Assembly: GCA_023101725.1 (NCBI GenBank)
Contig: JALJCO010001026.1
Coordinates: forward strand, 217,001 to 281,000
Source: Atherinomorus stipes
Lineage: Eukaryota > Chordata > Actinopteri > Atheriniformes > Atherinidae
DNA: 64,000 nucleotides
Reading direction: 5' to 3'
Every line of letters starts with the position of its first letter. The stretch's first letter is position 1. Positions 21,840 to 32,730 of this stretch are shown here, in pieces. The position numbers were made by a program, and so were the translations under genes. The notes below the pieces were generated by a model. It made no database searches, was not told the origin of the DNA, and saw only the letters and a list, made by a program, of their open reading frames with translations.

Positions 21840-22308
21840 ATTTTTAATTACTTTCAGTTTTCATTTAATTTTGATGTTTTTTTTAGTTAACTTAGATTTA
21901 GTTTTTTAAGCAGGTTTGCTAGTTTTTATTAGGTTTTTTTTTTAGAAAATGAAAATTTTTATTAGTTTCAGTGTTAGCTTTAGTTTTTAGGTTTTTCTGT
22001 CAGTTATAGGTATTTGTCTGGTGTGACATTCAAAATCATCAGAAAGTCACAGGTAGAGCAAAGTAAACAGATTAAATAGAATCAGATTTCATATCAACCC
22101 AAAAGGCTGATGTATTAAACACATTTACAAAGACTAAAACTAAGGATGTTTTGCAATAATTTTAGTTAGTTTAAAGACACAATACAGTTTCAGTTAGTCA
22201 TCGTTTTTTAAAAAACTGTGATTTTTATTTTTATTTCAGTTAACGAAAATGTTTTTTCAATTTTATTTTTGTTTTTTGTTATTTTTAGTTAACTATGATA
22301 ACCTTGGT
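21840..22308. mobile_element. Right arm of the 2.3-kb inverted repeat
   Basis: Reverse complement of most of 20050-20570, with many small differences. Examples are 'gtttgctagtttttatt', 'tgtctggtgtgac' and 'tttacaaagactaaaacta'. It ends 'aactatgataaccttgg'. Confidence 0.75.
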
Positions 22309-22436
22309 CCAGACACCGTCCCGACGGTACTTCACCCGGAAATGAACCATGACGTGTTCACTTGCATCAAAAATCTGAAATTAACATCCTGCTTCTGTGG
22401 GCGGTCGTGTCAGTAGCAAGGTATGTCAGATGCCCC

Positions 22437-22482
22437 TCACACGGACGCACACACACACGCACACGCACACACGCGCACACAC
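22437..22482. repeat. CA/CG dinucleotide microsatellite
   Basis: Run of ca with interspersed cg units. Repetitive translation on both strands. Confidence 0.85.
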
Positions 22483-23225
22483 CGTCTTGCTGAAATGAAA
22501 CCACATTCTTTTCATTCCCTTCATATTTCTAATTTCCTGATTGGCTGGCTTCTCCTCATCTTCCTTCTGGGCTGTGGTTGTGTCTGGTTTTGGATTCAGG
22601 TCTGAAAACATGCGACTGGGAGACGTCTGCTCCTCTGATGCAGGAGTTATGGCTGCTATAATCTGCAGCTCTGCAGAGCAGGTACACAGTGAAAGTCAAC
22701 GATGACGTAATGAGCAGAATCAGTGAAAATTCTCAGTTAAAAATAACGAAGGCCAAACAGAAAAAGCTCTTTTAATGTGAGATTTCTTCTAAAACAACAT
22801 TATATTGATAGTTTTGTTTAAAAACGGCGTCAGCATCTCTTACTGGTGCCTTCAATGAGGACAGCAGGGCTGGAGGACACCGACATGCCATCAGTTTAGT
22901 CACCAGCTGACGGTTTTACACAATTAATCACATTACTTTATTACTTCTAGAACATATTTAGGATTAAAGGTGTCTCAGCAGGAATTCTGCATTTGCCTTT
23001 AGTAGACTACTGAAACCCTGTCCTTACACGTCTCCCTGAAGTCCTTCAGACAGCGGCAGTTTAGTCCAGAACGCTGCTGATCCGCACAGGTCTGTAAATT
23101 CTCAGACCTGCTGAAATTCAGGTCTGAGTCCTGGACTACTCACAGATTTCTGGCTTGGTTTTAGCCTTTAAAGGCGTTATAGGAGATGTTTCTTTCAAAA
23201 GTTTTTGTAATATTTGGTAAAATTG
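22483..23225. other. No gene recognised
   Basis: Unclassified DNA without a convincing exon or repeat. Confidence 0.45.
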
Positions 23226-23227
23226 GG

Positions 23228-23578
23228 TTCACTACACGGCAAAAACTCAAATCTTACAGAGTATATTTTTCTAATTTCTGGTCAAAATATCCCATCACAC
23301 TCAAAATAAGACAAAATTACTTAAAGAGAAACATTTCAGTGAGATATAGGAACTTGTTTTAAGGCAATGCATCTTATTTCAAGAAATCTTATCAAGAAAA
23401 TTTTGCTTGTTCTATAGGGAAACTTTTTGCTTATTACAAGCAAAAAAATCTTGGCCACTCTTAAAATAAGTAAAAACATAATAAATATATATATTTTTTG
23501 CTTATAATAAGCAAAAAATTCTGCCAATGGCATAAACAAAATACTTACTTGGTAAGATTTGTGTTTTTGCAGTGGAGC
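23228..23578. mobile_element. Short MITE with CACTGCAAAAAC-type ends
   Basis: The left end reads 'cactacacggcaaaaactc' and 'aaatcttacagagtat'. The right end is 'acttggtaagatttg' and 'tgtttttgcagtgg', the inverse with changes. The interior is AT-rich with 'cttattacaagcaaaaa' and 'cttataataagcaaaaa' motifs. No coding sequence. Related internal words occur near 31765-31960. Confidence 0.7.
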
Positions 23579-24440
23579 CCGTACGCTATGTTAAATAAAA
23601 GCTTTAAATATATAAATATTATTCTACATCAGCTGTGAAAGTAATGGGGCTGAAAAACATCCTCCAATCATCTCTGCATTCCTTAACTTTTTCATTCGTC
23701 TACTGGCTCGTCAGTCACTTTTACTACCGTAGTAAGAGTGACTGATGGTCAATTCAACGGTTAATGAGACTGATCAATGAAAGTGATTGATTGGTGAGAG
23801 TAATGCTGCGTCCAGGAAGCTGTGCACTCGCCTGATGTTTCCAGCACATCATTCTGCTAGCACTTAGCGACATAGTTAGCGTACTTGTGTTTGTGACATG
23901 GAGAGTACTCGCTGTCTGTCGAACACCGGATCGGCTCCTGAATGTTGTTCTGTGGTCGGGGGAGGGAGCTTTGAATCCAGCAGGTTGGTCTTAAGCGTGC
24001 GCTTCAGTCAAAAACTCGCTAACAGTCTCTGCTTTCTGAAATGCCGAAACATCTTCTATAGCACCTCTAAGTTGTAAAAAAACTTAGAGGTGCAATCACA
24101 ACAGTAATTCAAATAACAAGAAACTAAACAAACTAATGATAAATAAGGGATAATTTCACCACAGATGCTCCTCAGCATTCTGGTGGAGAAAACAGCGGCT
24201 TACAGAGGAACCTGCACTGAAGTAGTTCAAAGGGAAACGACGGTGGAGAAGCCTGAACGTGGAAGCTGCATTTTGGCTGCATGCCACAGAGCGCATAAAC
24301 GTCATGCATCATTGCGCGGAATCCCGACCAGAACCTGACTGGACTTAGTTGAATAGTGGGCCATAGGGCCGGCAGCCGGCGCTTGTGGGAAGCACTGGTT
24401 CATGTATGTGTTGTGTGAAATGGGATCTGTGCAATACTAA
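23579..24440. other. No gene recognised; holds one perfect hairpin
   Basis: Unclassified. A 13-bp hairpin lies at 24061-24093. Confidence 0.45.
24061..24093. repeat. Perfect 13-bp hairpin
   Basis: Arms gcacctctaagtt (24061-24073) and aacttagaggtgc (24081-24093), with a 7-base loop gtaaaaa. It is not followed by a T-run and there is no gene beside it. It may be a terminus pair of a much-reduced element. Confidence 0.8.
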
Positions 24441-24444
24441 TGTC

Positions 24445-24552
24445 TGACACGGTGTTTGGTGATGTCACATGTCATTGTGACTGTTGAGTTATTTGTGGCA
24501 GTTGGTGAGTCCAAGACAAATTTCCCCGTGTGGAACAATAAATTATGTTGAG
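24445..24552 (+). mobile_element. LINE/SINE 3' tail
   Basis: 'gtccaagacaaatttcccc' followed by 'gtggaacaataaa' matches the usual 3' end of L2-like fish LINEs and the SINEs using them. The body upstream is not recognisable. Confidence 0.55.
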
Positions 24553-24584
24553 TTGAATTGAATTTGGAGCTTCCTGGTCCTAAT

Positions 24585-24941
24585 CTAGGCGCTGGGCTTG
24601 ATGGTGCTGCATCTCTGCATCACTAACCCAGACTCTGTCCTCATAGTGTTGCAGAGGAAGCAGCTTCTTCTTTCTGGGTGAGAGCTGAGGCAGGAGGAGC
24701 ACATGATGCTGACAGGGGAGGCTTTCATGAATGCTGAAGACTCCTGGAGACTGGTACAGACTGGGACTGAGATAAAACAGTCACTGGAAGCAGAGCAAGC
24801 CAACACGCACACGGAAATGATCACATCCACCACAACACCATCAGATTCAGCCAAAGAAATCCAGATTATTTCACACACATTCCTTCTCTTCATGTAAATT
24901 AAGGATAGTGACACATGTAAAGTAGAAGTTACTGATAACAT
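24585..24941. other. Coding-looking island of unknown origin
   Basis: The plus strand reads SALGLMVLHLCITNPDSVLI..., a stop, then ELRQEEHMMLTGEAFMNAED and DSWRLVQTGTEIKQSLEAEQ. The minus strand is also open for 118 residues. The plus-strand product has a normal amino-acid mix and looks more protein-like than its surroundings. However, there is an in-frame stop (just after 24679) and no domain I recognise. It could be an old retroposed or transposon fragment, or one exon. A frame 'gggtgagagctgaggcag' spans the stop and could in principle hide splice sites, but that is guesswork. Confidence 0.3.
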
Positions 24942-25129
24942 CCATCCATCTTATACTCCTCATTCCCATGCAACCAATCAACACTCAGCCTGTTGATGCT
25001 GAAGCTTCACGTCTAGAAGCTGTGTAAAAACTGAATAAACTAAAATGATCCATAAATCCCATCAACAGATCAAATGTTTAAACTGAGACACAATCATGCC
25101 TCATTTAGTGGCTTCTAGTATTATTTTAG

Positions 25130-25262
25130 GGCTCTCAAGACAGCATGTGGTGATAGATTTATGATACAATCACTTAGGCTGAATTTTTTTTTACACGTTT
25201 TTACACATAAAAAACAGAAATTACTGTGACACATCGTTTAGTCCATATCGCCCATCCCTATT
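25130..25262. mobile_element. hAT element right end (remnant)
   Basis: Ends 'catatcgcccatcccta', the inverse of a TAGGGATGGGCGATATG head found on many fish hATs. The left end was not found. Confidence 0.5.
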
Positions 25263-26390
25263 TCAGTGATCTCCAGTAGAGAATCATGCTACCTGAGGGC
25301 CCAAAGATCTCCAGCATCCAGTTTGACCTTTAGCTTTGTCCCCAGCACACAGAGATTCCTCCTGATTCTCTGAATCTGGACTTGTATTTCTCTTGTTAAT
25401 GCATTGCAGAGTGGCCAAGATTCTTTTTTTATTGTAAAAAGCAGTTCAGTGTCTCGCAAATCATTTGTGTTGCAAACAAACAACTTCACTCACACTGAAC
25501 AACAGAGCTGAAGTCGCCTCAGTTGTAATGTGAACAAACTAAACGGGGTGGCCATCCTTTTGTTCAGGGGGCCATGGCCACCCTTTGGGGGCGTCCTTGG
25601 ATGCAGGAAGTTGAATTGTATTAGCATCTTGAGTAGAGGTGACCCCACCTCTACACGAGTTCCTCCATACCTGCTCTGTAGTTATCCCCAACTCCTCCTC
25701 CCATTTAACCCTTGACAGTGGTGTAGTCTACTTTATTCTATGCCCCCTCCCCCCCCAAAAAAACTATACCTGCTCTAAAATGGTCCTACTCAATACAGAC
25801 CATCTGTTGTTACTGAAATAAAAGTATTTAGATCATGGAAGACTGGTTCTGTACTATCTAAATAAGAATGGTGTCTTCACTGACTTTTAAGATGACTGTA
25901 AAATAATTTAATTATTAACAGTTTTATGGATGAAATATAACATTTTAACTTTGTAGCCTACATTAAATAGTTTCTACAACTTTGAACGTTGTCTACTAAT
26001 GACTTAGCTTTACGTTTTTCCACTCTAACCAAGCCAGCCTGTTTTTAAACTCCCTCATCTGACGCTCACTCCACAAAGCTGCCCAGTGATCTTGCAGCGT
26101 TGCAGTGTGTTAGTGGCAGGCGCATGCATGCCTCACTGTTTCCCTAAGGCTAGTTTTTACTGTAGGTCGGACTTAGCAGTTAACATGAGGTTCACGTTTG
26201 ACAAAAGCCCCTGTTCCTCCAGAAGCGCCGCTTCCTGACACAGAAAAAGGTGAATTTCTGAACGGGAAAGTTATGCCACAAAACCATGCTGACACGTATC
26301 TGTGCGCATTTTCCAGTGGTTTTATGGTAATTTGGGACTTTTTCTTGTGAGTATACAGTGTATACCTGCGTATCACATAGACTACACCAC
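25263..26390. other. No gene recognised
   Basis: Unclassified. Short frames (25530-25715, 25639-25821) have no recognisable domain. Confidence 0.45.
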
Positions 26391-26394
26391 TGAC

Positions 26395-27190
26395 CCTCCA
26401 TCTGTCCGTATCTGGCGTTAATAAAGAGTCATATGAGGATCCAAGAACACAGTTCCTATAACTCCCCGTCTGGAGTTTAGTTATCAGAACTACCTTTCCC
26501 TTCACATATGAGGGAGGGAAAGGATTAGGGTTAGACGCAATCGTCTGCAACACTGACAAATTTATACCCAAGCAGATTTAATACAAAACTGAGGTTTCTC
26601 ATCTCTTTTATTCAAAGCATCATAAAAGCTAGCTTACCAGCTTTCCATCATCATGGTCATTTGTATGATGTAACGTCTTGTTTGCCTTTTGTTGAAGGGC
26701 ACCCGGACACTTTAGGGGACGGTCCATCCCCTAAAGTGTCCGGGCGGCAGCTGCAGATTCTACTGCCACACTTTGCAGCTGTATTTGGGTCATTAAATTA
26801 ATATGAAAGTGATTGCTTTTGGACATTTCAGAATAGTTCTGGATTCGGGACGTGCACCATTGTGATTGATATAATAATGAACTGGTGCGCTCCTGTTGTA
26901 ATAGTTCTTGTCGTTATTACGATCTCTGTAAACAGTTGTAACAGCTGTGAGACTTTTAAATATGGCGGGGCTGGAAGAAGCGGAGATCATGCAGGGTGGG
27001 GGCTAGCCAGTTCTTTTTCAGTTCCTATTGAACCCCGAAAAGATCCTGCCTCGAAGTAGGAGCTAAAAAGGCTCTAGGAACTGAGGGCCGAGGTCCCTGG
27101 TTCCTATGTGTCCCAAAAAAACGCCTGGTTCCCGAAAAGGTTCTAGGAACTCTAAAAGGTTCCTACCGTCCGAAAGTGCCGATATAGACC
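26395..27190. mobile_element. MITE of the 'gcattcggacag' family, long copy; holds empty site of the 28669 hAT
   Basis: Shares with 28375-28668 the words 'gttcctataact', 'ggagtttagttatcagaact', 'agctagcttaccagctttcc' and 'acgtcttg'. The octamer ccggacac is uninterrupted at 26703-26710, whereas the sibling carries a 1.6-kb hAT there. The right part (27000-27190) has 'aaggttctaggaact' and ends 'ccgtccgaaagtgcc'. No protein. Confidence 0.65.
26702..26744. repeat. Perfect 18-bp hairpin in the MITE
   Basis: Arms cccggacactttagggga (26702-26719) and tcccctaaagtgtccggg (26727-26744), with a 7-base loop cggtcca. The sibling at 28661/30272 has only the first part (ccggacac, then 'tttaatgtcc'). Confidence 0.9.
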
Positions 27191-27515
27191 CTGGAATACA
27201 GACCCTCTAAATAATGGCTGGTCAGCATGACACCGGTGCCTAGCTGGAGACGTGGGAGGTAAACTCCTTTTTGATCAGCTCCATTAACGTCGCGTAACCG
27301 GAGATAACTAAGAAAATCTCAACTCGCCAAACTGAACTTCTCTTTTCATGTTTATGTTCTACGGGGAATAAAAACATGATGAGACAATAAATCATTTACG
27401 TTTTACTCAGCATCTCAGCTTCTTTTGTTATGTAATTATTTCCACTTTGTATTGAACATGAATGATTTCCTCAGGATTCGTCCGAACCCCAGACGTTCCA
27501 GGTTTGGGTCTGGAA

Positions 27516-27633
27516 CTAGTGCTGGGTTGATAACATCTACAAACCGACCCCGCCCATCAACCTGCCGTTTGACCCGTTCAACAACTTTATCTTCAAGTGT
27601 CTCCCGCTGACTGCAGGATTATTCCAGAACTAA
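27516..27633 (+). other. Coding-looking fragment of unknown origin
   Basis: A frame reads VDNIYKPTPPINLPFDPFNN and FIFKCLPLTAGLFQN before a stop. Composition and codon choice look protein-like and contrast with the surroundings, but no family is recognised and a stop lies just upstream. It may be a decayed exon or transposon piece. Confidence 0.25.
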
Positions 27634-27815
27634 AACAGCCTGAAATATCCGCAGGACCTCGGACGCTTGATCCTCAGAGAAGCTTCGTGGTCCAGACCAA
27701 CCCCGAACTGAACCCACGCAAGCGATCATTTCAGTCATTCTGCTGAAGCACAATGAGCTCAGTAATGAGCTGACAGCCTGTTCCTGCTGCACTAAGCCCC
27801 ACATGACCGGCTCGG

Positions 27816-27816
27816 G

Positions 27817-27847
<31 letters not shown>

Positions 27848-27851
27848 TGCA
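27816..27851. repeat. GT/GC microsatellite
   Basis: Run of gt with gc units. A second GT run follows at 28107-28130. The sequence between (27860-28100) contains 'gatggggacac' and 'gagagtccccgcag', typical of a fish repeat flanked by GT tracts. Confidence 0.85.
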
Positions 27852-28106
27852 CGCTTGTTTTCCTTACATGATGGGGACACAGTCTCACCATCTAATGCAA
27901 ACCTCTTTTAAATCTGGGGACTGTCGTTTTGCTTCTACGGGTAGAGAAACGATTGTTTCCTCTCAGAACTGCTCGGTCGGGATTAGGTCGGGTCGGTCGG
28001 GTTCTGGTTCAGGATTTGGGTCAGACTGTGATAGTTAAGTTTGGGGGGAGGGGCTGAAAATGCACAGTGTCAATGGAGAGTCCCCGCAGTGGATGCAAAC
28101 CAGACC

Positions 28107-28130
28107 TGTGTGTGTGTGTGTGTGTGTGTG
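28107..28130. repeat. (GT)n microsatellite
   Basis: Twelve GT units. Confidence 0.9.
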
Positions 28131-28374
28131 GACCCCTGTGAAGTGGGGACTTTCCAGTTAATCTCCAGCTGGTCAGTAAGCAGCTTAACTGTCACTGGAG
28201 TGCAGCAGGCTAATTAATAGCCTGTCCACAGTCTGATGTGGTTCAGAGCTGAACTTCACCCCAGAAAGCCGTCGTGTTGGACTGGACAGGAGGAAGTCAG
28301 TCAGGCTGTAAAACACTCACGCTTCTGACTTTGTACACTGCAACAACAGTCTGACCAGGCCTTACAGCCTTATG

Positions 28375-28668
28375 AGGCGCATTCAGACAGAGAGGTTCTA
28401 GGATCAGTTCCTATAACTGGAGTTTAGTTATCAGAACTACCTTCCCCATCAGTCTGCGTTGGCACGAGGGAGAACCTTGATAGGAACCACAGTCCTATCA
28501 AGGAATCGTCCACGACAGACGATCTCTTTTATTCAAAGCTATTATAAAAGCTAGCTTACCAGCTTTCCATCATCACGGTCATTTGTATCACGTAACGGAA
28601 CAGCCACCCCGTTGGAAAGCTGCCCTGCTAACGTCTTGCTTACCTTTCGTTGAAGTACGCCCGGACAC
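28375..28668. mobile_element. MITE of the 'gcattcggacag' family, left part
   Basis: Begins 'gaggcgcattcagacagag' and matches 26395-26710. It is split at 28668 by the hAT insertion and resumes at 30272. Confidence 0.7.
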
Positions 28669-30271
28669 TAGTGTTGTAGTACTCAAGATCGGTCTTGGTC
28701 TCGAGACCATTTTTTTAGGTTCTCGGTCTCGTCTTGGTATCGACAGCATTTTGTCTCGGTCTTGTCTCGGTCTCGGACAGGGCGGTCTCGGGATTTTTGA
28801 AAGAGACGGGTCGAGGCCACTGCTGATCGGCTTTTTGTCCATAACTTAGCTGCTGATAAGAGTGGAACAGGAGCCTCTTAAAAACAGCGAATGACAACTT
28901 AAAACCATCGGTAGTGTTTCGTCTCCCTGCAGCTGCACTGTGACCAAGCGCCTCCTGCGCACACCTGCAGAGATGCGCGAGCCGACAGGAGGAGAGCTGC
29001 TGTGTGAACTTGTAAGCATGACTGTAGCTACCATTGCCATACCATAGCATACCGAGGTCTGCACCAGGACCTCAGTATTTATAATAAAATTAACCAAAAA
29101 ACCATGAAGCTCAAAAGCATTTCCCCGAAAAGACGATTTCTGTGCGGATTGATACTGAAATAGTGATTCTTCCCCGACCAACCACCTGTATTATAGAACT
29201 GATTCTCAAGATAAATCTGATTTCACATTTATTATCACCGATGAACACCGTGAAAACTAACTAAATCGTACAAATAGGTTTGAACTACTTCTTCCGCCTG
29301 CCAAGGCGCAAAGCACCGCATCATCAGCTGTTCAGTCACTGATCAGAGATCGATCATCCACACAGCAAATCCCCGTTATTTTTTCAGACTTCAGGTATGC
29401 AGAGTAATTATTTCACATCAGAGATCATTAAGAACATCTTACCTGCAACAGTGATGCTTAGCAGGGTCATTATTGTCTCCAGGTTAATGTAGAGTTTATA
29501 TTTACTGAACAAACTCCCTGTTTGCGCATTTGTGATTGAGTCTACATGGTTCTCACCTCATGCAGCGTGCGTGTTTACTTCAGGTTCGTTGTGAATCTGA
29601 ATTTTGTTTGATTATAAACTTTTTTTTTAGTAGTGATTATATCATTTCATGTTTGTGCAAACTGTCTCATTACTAAACAAAATAGTTCTTTGTAAAACTT
29701 TTCAACATTGTGAGTATGATGATGATGATGATGATGATGACACTGCAGAAATTTCAGATGATATGCAGAACTTATATAGGCCTACATATAGGAGTAGGCT
29801 ACTTATACTGTTGTATTAGTTCTAAAACAGACACTGAGATTAAAAAGAGACCAAATGACAGAAAATAAGAAGAGATTTCTCCCAACTTGGAAAAAGTTAA
29901 AATTGATGTTTGCCAAAATTTATTAGTTTATAGTTCATTTAATTCATAGTGCTGCTTTCAAAACAACAGAATAACGATTAATTTTTGTTGTCATATTTGT
30001 TTAAAAGTTAACTTTAAAAAACCCTCTCATTTTGATGTTTTGTTATGATTTTTCTTTGATATTTGTGTCCTTGGTCTCGTCTCGGTCTCGGTCCGTAAAG
30101 GTCTTGGTCTCGGTCCGTAAAGGTCTTGGTCTCGGCTCGGTCTCAGTCTGTGAAAGTCTTGGTCTTGTCTCGGTCTTGACCTCTAAATGTCTTGACCTTG
30201 TCTTGGTCTCGGTACTCCCCGGTCTCGGAAATGTCTTGGTCTCGGTTGGTGCGGTCTTGACTACAACACTA
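28669..30271. mobile_element. 1.6-kb hAT-type element with perfect 8-bp target duplication
   Basis: Ends are TAGTGTTGTAGT at 28669 and ACTACAACACTA ending at 30271, a perfect 12-bp inverted repeat. The octamer ccggacac flanks both sides (28661-28668 and 30272-30279). Both terminal regions are dense in 'ggtctcggtcttg' motifs: the left about 28690-28800, the right about 30065-30255. The middle (28800-30060) is ordinary AT-rich DNA with an ATG microsatellite. No transposase was recognised, so it is a non-autonomous hAT-like copy. The duplication is intact, suggesting a fairly recent insertion. Confidence 0.85.
29716..29740. repeat. (ATG)n microsatellite
   Basis: Eight atg/gat triplets inside the hAT-type element. 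Confidence 0.9.
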
Positions 30272-30505
30272 CCGGACACTTTAATGTCCACCAAAGCGCC
30301 ACCAGCTGGGCTGGAGTTTTGCCGTCGCTTTCTATTTGTGTCACAGTTTGATGACGATGGTTTCGTGAACGGTTTCAAAACGTTTCCGAAAAACAACCAC
30401 GAGACCGCGCAGAGGTGTCGGACCCCTGCTGCGAGAACCCAGATCGTTCAAGGTCCAGTTCGTTTGAGGAAACCCATGAGACCGTGCCCTTTGTGAATGT
30501 GCCCC
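30272..30505. mobile_element. MITE of the 'gcattcggacag' family, right part
   Basis: Continues the repeat broken at 28668, beginning with the duplicated ccggacac, and ends near 'ttgtgaatgtgcccc', a weak inverse of 'ggcgcattcag'. Confidence 0.55.
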
Positions 30506-30552
30506 AAGACGCTGTTTCAGATCACTTTGTGTCTTTTTCTCCCAGTTTTAGC

Positions 30553-31714
30553 TAGAGATGCCCCGATCAGGTTTTTTTGCCCCCGATTCCAAGTCAGAGT
30601 CATTAGATTTTGAGGATCGGCCGATACCGAGTCCAGATCCGATACTTCTATAATAAAATGCTGTAGCTGTGCTATCACCACAGCTACAACACACTAGCCT
30701 GATTTGATTCTGTGTCTTATTTAATTTAAATCATAGCTTGAAGGTGGAATTGGGGAGTCAGATGCTGTCACATTTGCTATATTTTTTCCTTTTATGTATT
30801 CTTATTCTACGTTATTATGACACCTCCTCTAATCAATTACATTCTTTTAATCACATTTTCAAAAAAAGATATGTAGCATACATTTGTACAGCATCTAACA
30901 GCAAATTAATGAGGAATTGATCATTTATGAATGTCTGTGGAAATCACAAAGGAAACTATTTGGTTATTTCTCCGTTTCTCTGAATCATGAGAACGTTTGA
31001 TTCTTTATCTGTTGGACAGCAAATAAAAGCAACACTGTAGATTTTAAATAAACTGTGAAACAACAGATAACGTAACGTGTGCTTTGATTTTACCCAGTTA
31101 TGTAACGGCAAACACAGTTTAACCAGCATCTTTTCTTTTTTTCTGTCACTCCGTCGCGGGTCACGTCACACAGCAGCAGCCCTGTTAAACTGGTGCATGT
31201 GCTGTACCAGTAACGTTAAACCAGCACACATTGTTGCGTTGCGTCGCCAAATATGAACATTGTGTTACACATTATTATGAGTTTATTGTCGTATCCTTTG
31301 ACAAATGGATCAAACTTTCTGAACTCGGCTCAGTTCAGTGCTACTTCACTTCACTTTACCGTCTGGATTAACAGCGCTGCTGCGTGCGTTATTTAAACTC
31401 CTGCACTGCCCGGTGATGCAGCATCATACAGCACTGAGCTTCGTGCGGGTTTCCGGCGGCTCATATGAGGCAGAATTGTACCAACCGCTGCTCATACAGG
31501 AAAACCACGCAGAGGAAAAAGAGGTGCTGCCGTCAGGGTGCATCCCCGGCAAAGAGAGGGACAGCGTCGGTCATGGCCGCCCGCCGCTGCCGTGTCAATG
31601 TAAAGGAAACATTCATCCATACCTGATGGGGATGTAACAACCGATTCCGATCGAGTCTGAAACCACGTGATCAGGCCCGATTTCCGATCACGTGATCGGA
31701 TCGGGACATCCCTA
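30553..31714. mobile_element. TAGAGATG hAT family, copy 2 (complete, 1.16 kb)
   Basis: Starts TAGAGATGCCCCGATC at 30553 and ends GATCGGGACATCCCTA at 31714, inverted termini with small differences. Flanks are gttttagc (30545-30552) and gctttagc (31715-31722), an 8-bp duplication with one change. It matches 53161-54347 along its length. The right third holds short GC-richer frames ('cacgcagaggaaaaagagg') but no transposase. Non-autonomous hAT. Confidence 0.9.
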
Positions 31715-31722
31715 GCTTTAGC

Positions 31723-32728
31723 TGGAAAAACTTGTTTATGACCATCACGTTCCAGTTCAGACACACAGGTTTCTTGTAATAAGAAAATATCTAGATGTTA
31801 AGACAAGTGGGAACTAGCTTAAAACAAGCTGTGAAACACTGATTTCAAGTTTCTTATGAAGTAATAATCACTTAAAACTAGTCTGGCAATGATTCTTTTT
31901 AGTGTTGCTTTCTCATTTTCAGAAAAAAAGATCTTTAAACAAGAGAAACTAACTGGGAATTCAAGAACTGCCAGCAGAGCGTGCGTTTGACAGTCTGAAA
32001 TAGTGGTTCTGGTGGGAGAGCAGGTTGTCTCGTATTCAGAAGATTATGACTTCATCCAATCTGACTCTTGATAAAAGAAGCCTTCACCGGCTCCGTTCAG
32101 GTACTTGTGTGCTTGGAGGTTGGTGGGTGATGTGCTGCTCCTTCAGCATGAGCTGCTGCTTTACAAAAAAGGCTTTTTATACTCAAATTTTTAAAAATGA
32201 TCTTGTGTTAAGATTTTTTACTTTGAAATGAGAAAGAACAACTCTGAAAAGAAGCATCACCAGACTAGTTTTGAGGGATTTTTCACTAAAGGGACTTGAA
32301 ATGAGAGTTTTACACCTTATTTAAAGATACTTCTTCCTACCTAGAGTCTCCATGTTTTTATCATTTTAAGAAATGTTAGCATGTGTAATTATCTTACTGC
32401 ATGGACAGATCATTTAATTTGATTTTAGTTTGATTCTTCTCTATTCAATTCTTTAAGACCACTAAACTTTGCGGTGAATCAGTTTCCTACACATTCCTGT
32501 TTCAGAGTGCTGCATTGTGGCGTCTGGGCCTCCTGTGCATGCAGAGTAACGGTGTCAGCCGGCCAGCCTTCAAGGTTAAGCTGCTCCATGAGCAGGTAGA
32601 GACACTGGAAGCAGATGCTGAACTGATAGTTTAATCTGTGACAACAACCTGTTGATAACAGCTCAGACCAGGACTGTGGTAACACCGCAGACAGTCTGCA
32701 GCCATGCTTGCTGCTTGGAAGCAGATCT
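31723..32728. other. No gene recognised; MITE-like internal fragments
   Basis: 'cttgtaataagaaaatatc' near 31770 and 'accagactagttttgag' near 32261 pair loosely with 'cttaaaactagtctgg' near 31873. This suggests a MITE related to the CACTGCAAAAAC family, without visible ends. Confidence 0.4.
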
Positions 32729-32730
32729 TA

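Noticed and set aside
24061..24093. Rho-independent terminator-like hairpin
   Set aside because: There is no T-run after the stem and the genome is eukaryotic.
30032..30496. 154-residue plus-strand frame and its 117-residue minus counterpart
   Set aside because: Most of their length is the GGTCTCGGTCTTG-rich end of a hAT-type element, and they run across its border into another repeat.
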